From the NCBI GenBank assembly GCA_004173185.1, contig SEFZ01000001.1, positions 62,001-126,000 of the forward strand: DNA of 64,000 nt. Reading direction: 5' to 3'. Below the pieces are notes generated by a model. That model saw only the letters and a program-made list of their open reading frames with translations, was not told the DNA's origin and ran no database searches. The translations under genes and the position numbers were made by a program. Of this stretch, positions 52,892 to 61,705 are shown in pieces (positions within the stretch are counted from its first letter, which is position 1; every line of letters starts with the position of its first letter). The stretch comes from Sphingomonadales bacterium (lineage in GTDB: Bacteria > Pseudomonadota > Alphaproteobacteria > Sphingomonadales > Sphingomonadaceae).

Positions 52892-54516
52892 TGGCGCTTG
52901 CCGACCAGCTCATCATCGCGCCGATCCTCGTACCGCTAGCCGCCAGCGGCGTGCTGCTCCTGCTGCGCGAGCGCAACATCGGGGCGAAGCGCGCGATCAG
53001 CATCACGGCCACGCTCCTGCTAGTAGGAATATCGATCCTGCTTCTGCGCGACGTCGTTGCCGTGGGACTGAACGGCGCCCCGGCGACGCGCACCTATCTG
53101 GTGGGCAATTGGCCCGCGCCCTTCGGCATCGTGCTGGTGATCGACTGGCTTTCGGCGCTGATGCTGGTGCTGACCAATATCCTCGGCTTCACCGCGCTGG
53201 TCTATTCGACTGCCCGATGGGACGCGGCGGCTCCGCGCTTCCATGCGCTGTTCCTGCTCCAGCTCGTCGGGCTCAACGGGGCCTTTTTGACGGGCGATCT
53301 GTTCAACCTGTTCGTGTTTTTCGAAGTGCTGCTCGCGGCTTCCTATGGCCTGATGCTGCACGGCTCGGGCGCGGCGCGAGTCAAAGCGGGGCTGCACTAT
53401 GTCGCGATCAACGTCGCGGCCTCGCTGCTCTTCCTGATCGGCGTAAGCCTGATCTACGGAGTGGCGGGCACGCTCAACATGGCCGATCTGGCAAACCGCA
53501 TCCCGCAGATCGCGGGTTCGGACATGGCATTGTTCCAGGCGGGGATGGGCGTGCTCGGCGTCGCATTCCTGCTCAAGGCGGGGATGTGGCCGCTCGGCTT
53601 CTGGCTTCCGGCGACCTACACTGCGGCCGCGCCGCCGGCGGCGGCCTTGTTCGCGATGCTGAGCAAGGTGGGGGTCTATGCGGTGCTGCGCGTATATCTG
53701 CTGCTGTTCGGCACCGAGAGCAGCCCGATCGCCAATTTCGGGGCGGAATGGCTGTCTTATGGCGGGATGGCCTCGATCGCCTTCGGAACGATCGGCGTGC
53801 TCGCCTCGCGCACGCTTTCGCGGCTGATCGGGTTCAGCGTCCTGATTTCCTCGGGCACCCTGCTCGCCGCATTGGGATCGGGCGAGGGGGCCGTGCTCGG
53901 CGCCGTGCTCTTCTATCTGGTCAGCTCGACGCTAGCGATAAGCGCCTTCTATCTGCTCGCCGAACTGGTCGAGCGCCAGGAAGTAGGGCTGGTCGCCCCG
54001 GCGCTGATCGAGGCCGTGTTCGACGACGAGGACCCGGTGGTGCTCGACACGCCGGAGAACGAGATCGGCGTCGTCATCCCCGGCACGATCGCGATACTCG
54101 GCGGCGGCTTCATGCTTTGCGCGCTGCTGCTTGCCGGACTGCCGCCCCTCTCGGGGTTCATCGGCAAATTCGCGCTGATCGACGGGCTGCTGGGGCTCAA
54201 CGAGCGGATCGCGCCATCGACCTGGACGCTGATCGTGCTCATCATCGCCTCGGGCCTCGCCACGCTCATCGCAACCAGCCGTGCGGGTATCGACCTGATC
54301 TGGACGCCATCGGACAAGCCGCAGCCCGTGCTTCGCCTCGCCGAAGCCGCGCCGGTGGGGCTGCTGCTCGGAATCTGCCTTGCGCTGATGGTCTTTGCCG
54401 GGCCGGTGATGCGCTACATGGAACGCACCGCCAATTCGCTTGAGGATCGCGAGAGCTACATCCAATCGGTGATGGAGGCGACGCGCACCGCATCGCCGGG
54501 AGCGGCCGGCAAATGA
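52891..54516 (+). CDS. mrpD: Mrp antiporter subunit D
   Basis: This second NuoL/M/N-like subunit has 541 residues and about 14 transmembrane segments. It starts MALADQLIIAPILVPL. Conserved parts are GDLFNLFVFFEVLLAASYGL and FLLKAGMWPLGFWLPATYTAA, with the Glu and Lys that form the proton path. The ATG at 52891 overlaps the subunit C stop by one base, and subunit E overlaps its end by four. Confidence 0.94.
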   Translation: MALADQLIIAPILVPLAASGVLLLLRERNIGAKRAISITATLLLVGISILLLRDVVAVGLNGAPATRTYLVGNWPAPFGIVLVIDWLSALMLVLTNILGFTALVYSTARWDAAAPRFHALFLLQLVGLNGAFLTGDLFNLFVFFEVLLAASYGLMLHGSGAARVKAGLHYVAINVAASLLFLIGVSLIYGVAGTLNMADLANRIPQIAGSDMALFQAGMGVLGVAFLLKAGMWPLGFWLPATYTAAAPPAAALFAMLSKVGVYAVLRVYLLLFGTESSPIANFGAEWLSYGGMASIAFGTIGVLASRTLSRLIGFSVLISSGTLLAALGSGEGAVLGAVLFYLVSSTLAISAFYLLAELVERQEVGLVAPALIEAVFDDEDPVVLDTPENEIGVVIPGTIAILGGGFMLCALLLAGLPPLSGFIGKFALIDGLLGLNERIAPSTWTLIVLIIASGLATLIATSRAGIDLIWTPSDKPQPVLRLAEAAPVGLLLGICLALMVFAGPVMRYMERTANSLEDRESYIQSVMEATRTASPGAAGK

Positions 54517-54998
54517 AACGCTGGATCCCCCATCCGCTGCTCGCGGTCGCGCTGCTGATCATGTGGCTGCTGCTCAACCAGTCGGTGTCGCCCGGTAATC
54601 TGGTACTCGGCACGATCGTGGCGCTGGTCGCGTCGCACGCACTTGCGGCGCTGGTCCCGGAACCGGTCCGCTTCGCCGCTGCCGCCCCCGCTCTGGGGCT
54701 GGCGGGGCTGGTCCTCATCGACATCGTCCAGTCGAATCTCGCGGTCGCCCGCATCGTCCTGGTCCCGAGGAAGCGAGTCTCCGGCTTCGTCCGCGTGCCG
54801 CTGGAACTCACCAACATTCACGCGCTGACCGTTCTTTCCTGCATCATCACCGCGACGCCTGGCACGCTGTGGGTTCAATTCGACCGTGCCAATGGCGTGC
54901 TGCTCGTCCATGTGCTCGATCTGGTCGACGAGGACGCCTGGATCCACCTGATCAAGAGCCGCTACGAAGCGCGCCTGCTCAGGATCTTCGCGCAATGA
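54513..54998 (+). CDS. mrpE: Mrp antiporter subunit E
   Basis: This small membrane subunit has 161 residues with two or three N-terminal transmembrane segments (HPLLAVALLIMWLLLNQ, then LVLGTIVALVASHAL) and a cytoplasmic tail with LTVLSCIITATPGTLWV, the MrpE hallmark. The start overlaps the mrpD stop by ATGA, and the next gene overlaps its end the same way. Confidence 0.93.
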   Translation: MKRWIPHPLLAVALLIMWLLLNQSVSPGNLVLGTIVALVASHALAALVPEPVRFAAAAPALGLAGLVLIDIVQSNLAVARIVLVPRKRVSGFVRVPLELTNIHALTVLSCIITATPGTLWVQFDRANGVLLVHVLDLVDEDAWIHLIKSRYEARLLRIFAQ

Positions 54999-55276
54999 CG
55001 ACGCTCGCTCTCGCCATCGCCATCACCGCGGCGCAGATCATGCTGGGCCTTGCCATGGGCTGTGCCGGGTGGCGCATCCTGATCGGGCCGCGCGCGCAGG
55101 ACCGGATTCTCGGGCTCGACACGCTCTACGTCAACGCGATGCTGCTACTGCTCACCTTCGGGATCCAGACCGGGCGGACGATGTATTTCGAAGCCTCGCT
55201 GATCATCGCATTGCTCGGCTCGGTGGGCACGGTGGCGCTCGCCAAATTCCTGATGCGCGGGGAAGTGATCGAATGA
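54995..55276 (+). CDS. mrpF: Mrp antiporter subunit F
   Basis: This 93-residue subunit has three transmembrane segments. It contains GWRILIGPRAQDRILGLDTLYV, the conserved arginine/aspartate loop of MrpF. It is translationally coupled to mrpE and mrpG by ATGA overlaps. Confidence 0.92.
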   Translation: MTTLALAIAITAAQIMLGLAMGCAGWRILIGPRAQDRILGLDTLYVNAMLLLLTFGIQTGRTMYFEASLIIALLGSVGTVALAKFLMRGEVIE

Positions 55277-55632
55277 TCGAGGCACCGGATCTACCTGTCT
55301 GGGCCGCTGTGCTCGTCGGCCTGCTTGTGCTGGGCGGCGCGGCGTTCACGCTGATCGGCTCGCTCGGCCTGCTCGGCCTGCGCAGCTTCTATGAGCGCGT
55401 GCATGCGCCGACGCTGGGCACCACGCTGGGCGTGGCGCTGATCATCGCCGGTTCGATGCTGTGCTTCTCGGTGCTCCAGACCAAGACGCTGGTGCACGAG
55501 CTGATGATCCTGATCCTCGTCAGCCTGACCACGCCGGTCACGCTGATGCTGCTCGCGCGAGCGGCACTCTATCGCGACCGGAGCGCGGGGAGCCGCGATG
55601 TGCCGCATACGGACGACGACGCGAGCAACTGA
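55273..55632 (+). CDS. mrpG: Mrp antiporter subunit G
   Basis: This is the last subunit of the antiporter, 119 residues with three transmembrane segments. The MrpG signature is LIGSLGLLGLRSFYERVHAPT, followed by TLGTTLGVALI. It starts by ATGA overlap with mrpF and ends the operon. The acidic tail (DDDAS) is variable. Confidence 0.92.
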   Translation: MIEAPDLPVWAAVLVGLLVLGGAAFTLIGSLGLLGLRSFYERVHAPTLGTTLGVALIIAGSMLCFSVLQTKTLVHELMILILVSLTTPVTLMLLARAALYRDRSAGSRDVPHTDDDASN

Positions 55633-56278
55633 CGCTTAGGGTGCAGGGGAACACTGTTGGTTCTTGGCGTGCGGATCCGGCTCCAGCAGAAGGCGTAGCG
55701 CGAGACGGTCGGGCTGCCGATCCGGGGAATGCTTTCCCCCTTCCGGGACCTCTTGCGTTTATCCTTGAGCTGTCCGCACACACCAGGAGAGACATGCAGA
55801 TTCGACCTCTCGCGGGAAGCGCAGCTATTGTTGCGGGCCACGGGCGCATGGGGCGTATTTCGCTCGCCGCATACGCGGCCGTGGGACGGGCGCTGAGACC
55901 CTGCAGCGTCATAATGTCTCAAGCGGCACCTCGGAAATCCCAGGACGCCCTAGACTGGCGGGGCCGCTGCTGAATCCAATACACATTCCGGCCGCGCCGG
56001 TGCTTGTTACTGTAGGCAGAAGATGCATTGAGTCATGATGACCCGGCGCAGTGCAGCCCACGGCTTTTGACGGCGATCAAGCTGCTGGGATCGTTAGCTG
56101 TGCCTCCTTCCGCCCCACCCAGGAAATCTCGCTCCCGCGCTATCCGAACAACTGTCATACGTGACAATTGTTGGCGCCGATTTAGATTTCCTAGTCGGGG
56201 CGGCGGGCATTTTGCGCTATCATCGCCGCATCTTCAGGGCCGTTCCGCTGAAGCCGAATTGACCTCTGGGAATCCGTA
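55633..56278. other. Intergenic gap upstream of sdaA
   Basis: About 650 bases contain a 59-codon plus-strand frame (55795-55973, MQIRPLAGSAAIVAGHG) behind AGGAGAG, which I do not trust as a gene. Near the end is a palindromic operator-like site at 56147-56172. The stretch 56060-56117 resembles a decayed tRNA-Gln 3' half. Confidence 0.5.
56147..56172. promoter_or_regulatory. Inverted repeat upstream of sdaA
   Basis: AACAACTGTCA (56147-56157) and TGACAATTGTT (56162-56172) form an 11-bp inverted repeat with one mismatch around TACG, about 107 bases before sdaA. It is well placed for a regulator of the serine dehydratase gene. The binding factor is unknown. Confidence 0.45.
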
Positions 56279-57646
56279 ATGGTTGCAAGCACGTTCGACC
56301 TCTTCAAGATCGGGGTCGGCCCCTCCAGTTCGCATACGATGGGGCCGATGACCGCCGCGGCGGCGTTCGCCTCGGAGCTTCCCGATAGCATCGCGCGGGT
56401 GGAGACCCTCCTGTACGGATCGCTCGCGCTGACGGGAAAGGGGCATGCGACCGACACTGCTATTCTGCTTGGCCTCTCGGGTCATGTTCCCGCGGATATA
56501 GATCCTGATAATGCCGATGCCGAGGTGCGGGCGATCCGTGAGACCGGTAGGCTGCGGCTTGGCGGCGGAAGCGAGATCGCGTTCGACGAAGCGGGCGATC
56601 TGCACTTCCTTCAGCAAGAGCGGCTGCCTTTCCATTCCAATGCAATGACCTTCGTAGCCTATGACGCCGATGGCATCGCGCTGGTGCGGCGGACCTATTA
56701 TTCGGTCGGCGGTGGCGCGGTGCTCAGCGAAAGCGAGATCGGCCGCAACGCACCCACCGAAGGGGGATGGGACGTGCCACACGCCTTCAGCTCGGGCGAC
56801 GAACTGGTCGCGCTGGCGCAGGCGAGCGGCAAATCGATTGCCGATTTGATGCGCGAGAATGAGGAAGCTGCGCTTTCACCGGAGGAAGTATCGGCAAAGC
56901 TTGCGGAGATCCGCGCGGCAATGTCTGCCTGCATCGATCGCGGTATCCGATCCGAGCTGGCCGAGCTTCCGGGCGGGCTTCGGGTAAAGCGCCGCGCACC
57001 AGCGGCGCATCGCACCCTGCTCGACCGGGCAGAGCGCGCGCTCGCCGATCCGCTGACCGTGATCGACTGGATCAACCTGTGGGCGCTCGCGGTGAACGAA
57101 GAGAATGCGGCGGGCGGAAAGGTCGTCACTGCGCCCACCAATGGCGCGGCGGGGATCGTTCCAGCAGTGCTGCGTTATTATGAGCGGTTCGCGCCATCAG
57201 CCTGCAAGCGCGGCGCGGAGGATTTCCTGCTCACCGCGGCGGCAGTTGGTTCGCTGTTCAAGGAGAACGCATCGATCTCGGGCGCCGAAGTCGGCTGTCA
57301 GGGCGAAGTGGGCGTCGCCTGTTCGATGGCGGCGGCGGGGCTGGCAGCGGCGCTGGGCGCCACGCCTGCGCAGATCGAGAATGCCGCCGAGATCGGCATG
57401 GAGCATAATCTGGGGCTCACCTGCGATCCGATCGGCGGGCTCGTCCAAGTGCCGTGCATCGAGCGCAACGCGGTCGGCTCGGTCAAGGCGATCGAAGCGA
57501 CGCGGCTGGCGATGCTGGGGGACGGCACGCACCGGGTGAGCCTCGACGAAGTGATTGAGACGATGCGCAACACCGGGCTCGACATGAGCGAGCGCTACAA
57601 GGAGACGTCGCTGGGCGGTCTCGCGGTCAATGTGGTGGAGTGCTGA
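56279..57646 (+). CDS. sdaA: L-serine ammonia-lyase (iron-sulfur, single chain)
   Basis: This enzyme deaminates L-serine to pyruvate and ammonia using a 4Fe-4S cluster. The 455-residue protein has the alpha and beta parts fused. The N-terminal FKIGVGPSSSHTMGPM, the GAAGIVPAVLRYYERF segment and the cluster cysteines in GCQGEVGVACSMAAAG and CDPIGGLVQVPCIERN are all present. Gene density around it is high: the copB stop lies one base beyond its own, on the opposite strand. Confidence 0.95.
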   Translation: MVASTFDLFKIGVGPSSSHTMGPMTAAAAFASELPDSIARVETLLYGSLALTGKGHATDTAILLGLSGHVPADIDPDNADAEVRAIRETGRLRLGGGSEIAFDEAGDLHFLQQERLPFHSNAMTFVAYDADGIALVRRTYYSVGGGAVLSESEIGRNAPTEGGWDVPHAFSSGDELVALAQASGKSIADLMRENEEAALSPEEVSAKLAEIRAAMSACIDRGIRSELAELPGGLRVKRRAPAAHRTLLDRAERALADPLTVIDWINLWALAVNEENAAGGKVVTAPTNGAAGIVPAVLRYYERFAPSACKRGAEDFLLTAAAVGSLFKENASISGAEVGCQGEVGVACSMAAAGLAAALGATPAQIENAAEIGMEHNLGLTCDPIGGLVQVPCIERNAVGSVKAIEATRLAMLGDGTHRVSLDEVIETMRNTGLDMSERYKETSLGGLAVNVVEC

Positions 57647-57647
57647 T

Positions 57648-58547
57648 CTACAGCGACAGGCGAATGCCGGCCACGACGCGCAGGCGGCTCGTGGCTTCGC
57701 CATCGGCAATCGCGTAGCGCCGCGTTCCGCCGAAGCGCTGCGACCATTCCACACCCGCATAGGGAGCGAACTCGCGCTCGATCTCATAGCGTAGCCGCAG
57801 GCCCAGCTCGATCTGGCTCAGTCCCGAACCTTGACGCAGCACGGGCGAATCCTGCGCGGCGAACTCGATTTCCGCAGCCGGTTGCAGAACAAGGCGCTGG
57901 GTGATCCGGGCATCATAATTCCCCTCGATCCGTGCAGACAATTCGCCGCGATTCGACAGGAAGAGCGCGCCTTCTACTTCGAACCAATAGGGCGCGAGCC
58001 CCTCCAGGCCGAGCACAGCATAGCTGCGATTGCGCGGTTGGCCGATGTCTTGCCGCACACCGGCTTGCAGATCGAAATAGGGACCGATCGCGCGGCTGTA
58101 GAGCAATTGCAGTTCGGCTTCGGGCTTGTCGCGGAATTCGCCTTCGATCTCCGTCTTTGCGACCACGCGATTGATGTCGCCGCCAATCCACGCTTCGCCG
58201 TCGATGCGATAGGCTTGGCCGTTTTTGCCCGACTGGATTTCGGCGAGGTTGAAGACGATCTGGTGCATCGTAGCACCGCCATGCTCCTTCGCCACTGCTG
58301 CGCGGGCTTTCGCCATTTCGGCGGGGTCGTAGATGCTGTCGGCAGCCCATGCCGTAGCCGGCGTGGGTGCGAGATTTTGGGTCTTGGGAGTAGGGGTTTG
58401 CGCCGGGACGCAATGGCCCATCGCCGCATGTTCCGGCGGGCAGTTGGGATCGGTGGCGGGGGCGTCATGCGCGTGCTGAGCGTGGGCAGGCGTGGAGCCG
58501 AGCGCCATTGCGAGGGGGATAAAAATCAAGCTGAGGCGCGCGCTCAT
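57648..58547 (-). CDS. copB: Copper resistance protein B (outer membrane)
   Basis: This outer-membrane beta-barrel protein works with CopA in periplasmic copper tolerance. It has 299 residues with a signal peptide (MSARLSLIFIPLAMALGSTPAHA). A metal-binding-like linker contains DPNCPPEHAAMGHC. The PcoB barrel includes SIYDPAEMAKARAAV and EGEFRDKPEAELQLLYSR. A near-identical CPPEHAAMGHC motif occurs in CopA next door. The start overlaps the CopA stop by ATGA. Confidence 0.93.
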   Translation of the reverse strand: MSARLSLIFIPLAMALGSTPAHAQHAHDAPATDPNCPPEHAAMGHCVPAQTPTPKTQNLAPTPATAWAADSIYDPAEMAKARAAVAKEHGGATMHQIVFNLAEIQSGKNGQAYRIDGEAWIGGDINRVVAKTEIEGEFRDKPEAELQLLYSRAIGPYFDLQAGVRQDIGQPRNRSYAVLGLEGLAPYWFEVEGALFLSNRGELSARIEGNYDARITQRLVLQPAAEIEFAAQDSPVLRQGSGLSQIELGLRLRYEIEREFAPYAGVEWSQRFGGTRRYAIADGEATSRLRVVAGIRLSL

Positions 58548-60310
58548 TTCGGCACCTCCGCGCCGTCGCGAACCGAGACGACCTGCATCATCCCTGCGTG
58601 CATGTGGTAGAGAAGGTGGCAGTGGAACGCCCAGTCTCCGGGGGCATCCATGGTCACGTCAAAGCTCGCCTTGCCGCCGGGCTGAACGTTGATCGTGTGC
58701 TTGCGCGGGGCATGATCGCCATGCCCTGTCACCAGCTCGAAGAAATGGCCGTGCAGATGGATCGGGTGCGCCATCATCGTATCGTTGACCAAAGTGATCC
58801 GCACCCGCTCGCCGGTGCGGAACGGGATCGGCCCCTTAATGTCGCTGAACTTCACCCCGTCAAACGCCCACATATAGCGTTCCATATTGCCGGTCAGATG
58901 GATCTCCATCGCGCGTTCGGGCTCGCGCACATCGGGGTTGCGAGTGGTGGCGATCAGGTCGCGATAGGTCAGCACGCGGTGGCCGACATCTTCCAGCCCC
59001 TGACCCGGCTCGCCCATCCGATCGACCGGCATCGGCGAAATCGACTGCACGGTCGGCGTGCGTGCAACACCGGGCGCCATCGAGAAGTCGCGCATCGAAT
59101 GCTGCATCGGCTTGGCCGCGCCTGTGCCGCCCGCAGGCGGGCAATGGCCCATCGCCGCGTGCTCGGGCGGGCAATTGGGATCGTTACCCGGCGGGGCATG
59201 GCCGCCCATGTCCATCCCCATGTCTTTCATCGTCGCTAGCGGACGCGGGCGTAGCGGTGGCGCTTCGGCCTTCATGCCCGGCCGGGGCGCAAGCGTGCCG
59301 AGCGCCATCCCCGAACGATCCACGCTCTCGGCGACCAGCGCAAAAGCGCGGTCCTCGCTTGGCGTGACGATCAGGTCATAGGTTTCGGCGACGGCGATCT
59401 GGAGTTCGTCGACTTCGACCGGGCGGACCGGCAAGCCATCCGCCTGCACCACGCTGAGCGCGAGGCCAGGCAGGCTCACGTTGAAGGTCGTCATCGCCGA
59501 GGCATTGATGATCCGCAGCCGCACGCGTTCGCCGGGTTTGAACAGCCCGGTCCAATTGTCGGCGGGGCCATGGCCGTTGATGAGATAGGTGTAGGTTGAT
59601 CCCGTCACATCGGCGATGTCGGTGGGGTCCATCCGCATGGCGCCCCAGGCGAGGCGATCCTTGAGCGGCTGGTCCTTGCCCGCGAGCAGCCCGGCAATCG
59701 TCTGCTTCTGATAATTGAAATGCCCGCCCATCAGCTTGAGCTTGCGGAAGATTGCGTGCGGGTGGAGCGGGCCGTGATCGGACAGCACGATCACATGCTC
59801 GCGGTCCGATTGGATGGGATCGGGTCCGGCGGGATCGATCACCAGTGGGCCATACAGCCCCATCTGCTCCTGCAACCCCGAATGGCTGTGATACCAATAG
59901 GTGCCCGATTGGATCACCGGGAATTCATACGTGAAGGTGGAGCGCGGGCGGATGCCGGGAAAGCTTATGCCGGGCACGCCATCCATCGAGAAGGGCAGCA
60001 ACAGCCCGTGCCAATGGATCGAGCTATCTTCATCGAGCGTGTTCGTAACCGACAGCCGCACCTTCTGCCCTTCGCGCAGGCGGATCAGCGGGGCAGGGAC
60101 GGTGCCGTTGACTGCGATGGCATGACTGGAGCGGCCGTTCACGCGGATCATCCGGTGGCCGATCGACAGCGCGATCTCTTCGCCGGACAAAGTCGCGGCG
60201 GGCGTGATCCCGTGCGACACATGCTGCGCCCAGGCGGGGAACGCGAATGCGCTGGCGATGCCGCCGCTGGTCTTGAGAAGTGCGCGGCGATCGAGGTTCA
60301 ACGGGGTCAT
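58544..60310 (-). CDS. copA: Copper resistance multicopper oxidase
   Basis: This periplasmic multicopper oxidase oxidises Cu(I) and sequesters copper. It has 588 residues and a Tat signal (DRRALLKTSGGIASAF). Copper ligands are visible as HWHGLLLPFSMDG, WYHSHSGLQEQMG, HPIHLHGHFFEL and HCHLLYHMHAGMM. A Met/His/Cys-rich insert lies near residues 360-400 (DMGMDMGGHAPPGNDPNCPP). It follows the ECF sigma factor gene by 24 bases and is coupled to copB. Regulation by the ECF-sensor triad upstream is inferred. Confidence 0.95.
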   Translation of the reverse strand: MTPLNLDRRALLKTSGGIASAFAFPAWAQHVSHGITPAATLSGEEIALSIGHRMIRVNGRSSHAIAVNGTVPAPLIRLREGQKVRLSVTNTLDEDSSIHWHGLLLPFSMDGVPGISFPGIRPRSTFTYEFPVIQSGTYWYHSHSGLQEQMGLYGPLVIDPAGPDPIQSDREHVIVLSDHGPLHPHAIFRKLKLMGGHFNYQKQTIAGLLAGKDQPLKDRLAWGAMRMDPTDIADVTGSTYTYLINGHGPADNWTGLFKPGERVRLRIINASAMTTFNVSLPGLALSVVQADGLPVRPVEVDELQIAVAETYDLIVTPSEDRAFALVAESVDRSGMALGTLAPRPGMKAEAPPLRPRPLATMKDMGMDMGGHAPPGNDPNCPPEHAAMGHCPPAGGTGAAKPMQHSMRDFSMAPGVARTPTVQSISPMPVDRMGEPGQGLEDVGHRVLTYRDLIATTRNPDVREPERAMEIHLTGNMERYMWAFDGVKFSDIKGPIPFRTGERVRITLVNDTMMAHPIHLHGHFFELVTGHGDHAPRKHTINVQPGGKASFDVTMDAPGDWAFHCHLLYHMHAGMMQVVSVRDGAEVPK

Positions 60311-60334
60311 GCCTGAAGATACGCGCGGCGGGCT

Positions 60335-60898
60335 TCAGTCCCTCAGCATTTCCGACAATTTTGTGCGGGCGCGATAGATGCGGGTTTCCACCGCCTTGGC
60401 GCTGATGCCAAGAATACTGGCGGTCTCGGCCTGCGACCAGCCTTCGACTGCGTGCAGCAGCAATGGCTCCTTGAGTGTGTCGGGCAGCGCCGCGATGGCA
60501 GTCATGGCCCGCGACAGCGCCTCGCGGTCAGCTACCTCCGTCTCCGTGCCCGGAGCTGAATCAGCCATGTCTTCGGCCACGCCAAAGGGCAGGGCATAAG
60601 CCAGAAAGCGGCGCACGCGCTTCCGTCGCGCCCAATCATGGCATTTGTTGAGCGCGATCCGCACCAGCCATGCGCGAAAGGGCCTCGCGCGATCGTAGCG
60701 GCGCAATGCGGCAAAGGCCGAGACGAAGCTCGCCTGCGTCACGTCGAGCGCTTCCTCCGCATCGCCGACATGGCCGCGTACGATGCGATACACGGCCTCG
60801 CGGTGCCGCTCCATCAGCAGGGCATAAGCACGCTGGCTACCGCCCAGCGCCTGAGCGGCAAGCGCGCCGTCATCCGGTTCGGCAGTGGTTGAGATCAC
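60335..60898 (-). CDS. ECF RNA polymerase sigma factor (CnrH-like position)
   Basis: This extracytoplasmic-function sigma factor has 187 residues. Region 2 has YRIVRGHVGDAEEALDVTQASFVSAFAALRRY, and region 4 has LLHAVEGWSQAETASILGISAKAVETRIYRARTKL. It overlaps the upstream periplasmic sensor-like gene by ATGA and precedes copA by 24 bases. In this order it corresponds to the sigma gene of a YXH-type regulon, here apparently linked to copper rather than nickel or cobalt. Confidence 0.9.
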   Translation of the reverse strand: MISTTAEPDDGALAAQALGGSQRAYALLMERHREAVYRIVRGHVGDAEEALDVTQASFVSAFAALRRYDRARPFRAWLVRIALNKCHDWARRKRVRRFLAYALPFGVAEDMADSAPGTETEVADREALSRAMTAIAALPDTLKEPLLLHAVEGWSQAETASILGISAKAVETRIYRARTKLSEMLRD

Positions 60899-61332
60899 TG
60901 ACCGGCGGCCGTCAGCGCCTTGGTGACCGTCGCATCGAAGCGAGCGGCCTGATCGGGACGGAGGACGCCGCGCATCGCGAACAGATGCTGGACGGTTTCC
61001 TTCTGCAACTCCCCCATCGCCTGATGCGACGCGTCGATCGCCGATGCCACGCCGGGCCCATAGCCATGTTCGTTCTGGATCGCGCCGGCGAGGCGGACAT
61101 TGTCGGCCCGCATTTCGGCCTCCAATGCATTGCGGCGTTCGGCGAAGCTCTTTTCCAGCGCTTCGATCTTGGCATGCTGGGCCGCGTCGAGATCCAACTC
61201 GTCATGGATCAGCTTGTGCAGCGCAGTCTCCGGCGCGACCGGCGCGGGCAGCAGCGTGCGGGTGAGCAACACCCCGGCGATCGCCATGACGAATGCGACA
61301 AGCGCCAGCGGTAATATCCGAGTGAGCTTCAC
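60895..61332 (-). CDS. Periplasmic heavy-metal sensor (CnrX/ZraP-like)
   Basis: This 145-residue protein starts at GTG 61332 (VKLTRILPLALVAFVMAIAG) with one membrane anchor. A periplasmic four-helix-like domain follows, including HKLIHDELDLDAAQHAKIEAL and LRADNVRLAGAIQNEH-like segments, as in CnrX/ZraP sensors (an HxxxH-type region precedes). It overlaps the sigma gene and the upstream small membrane gene. The probable role is to sense copper or another metal and control the anti-sigma factor. Confidence 0.8.
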   Translation of the reverse strand: MKLTRILPLALVAFVMAIAGVLLTRTLLPAPVAPETALHKLIHDELDLDAAQHAKIEALEKSFAERRNALEAEMRADNVRLAGAIQNEHGYGPGVASAIDASHQAMGELQKETVQHLFAMRGVLRPDQAARFDATVTKALTAAGQ

Positions 61333-61592
61333 CGCGATGCGTCCAGCACAGTCGAGGGTGCCAATGCACGCGCGTCGCCCATCGCAACGAGCGGAGTCGC
61401 CTGAGCAGGCTGGGCCGGGGGCAGGGCACCCGCCACGCCAATGCACAGTGCGATGCCGCCGACGGCCGCCAGCGTGGCGCGGCCCCGGCGCACTTCCTGC
61501 GCTTCGTTCGCGACGTGCATTGGGTCCAGCGCGGAGAGGCCGGGATGGGCCGGTTCGGTGCGCAGGCGCTCCAGCGCGGTATCGATATCCAT
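61329..61592 (-). CDS. Small single-span protein, anti-sigma (CnrY-like) candidate
   Basis: This 87-residue protein has an N-terminal soluble part (MDIDTALERLRTEPAHPGLSAL), one transmembrane segment (LAAVGGIALCIGVAGAL) and a short periplasmic tail. It is first in the leftward operon and is coupled (GTGA) to the CnrX-like sensor. Size, topology and position match CnrY-type anti-sigma factors, though sequence similarity cannot be judged by eye. Confidence 0.65.
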   Translation of the reverse strand: MDIDTALERLRTEPAHPGLSALDPMHVANEAQEVRRGRATLAAVGGIALCIGVAGALPPAQPAQATPLVAMGDARALAPSTVLDASR

Positions 61593-61705
61593 AATCGGCA
61601 GTCCTTTCCGCTTGTCCTTACGCGCGCCGCGCCAATGGCCCTCAACTTTTGCGGGGTAAACCGTTCGCCCGCGTAATCGCTCTCGACACTATCGAGGAGA
61701 TTCCC

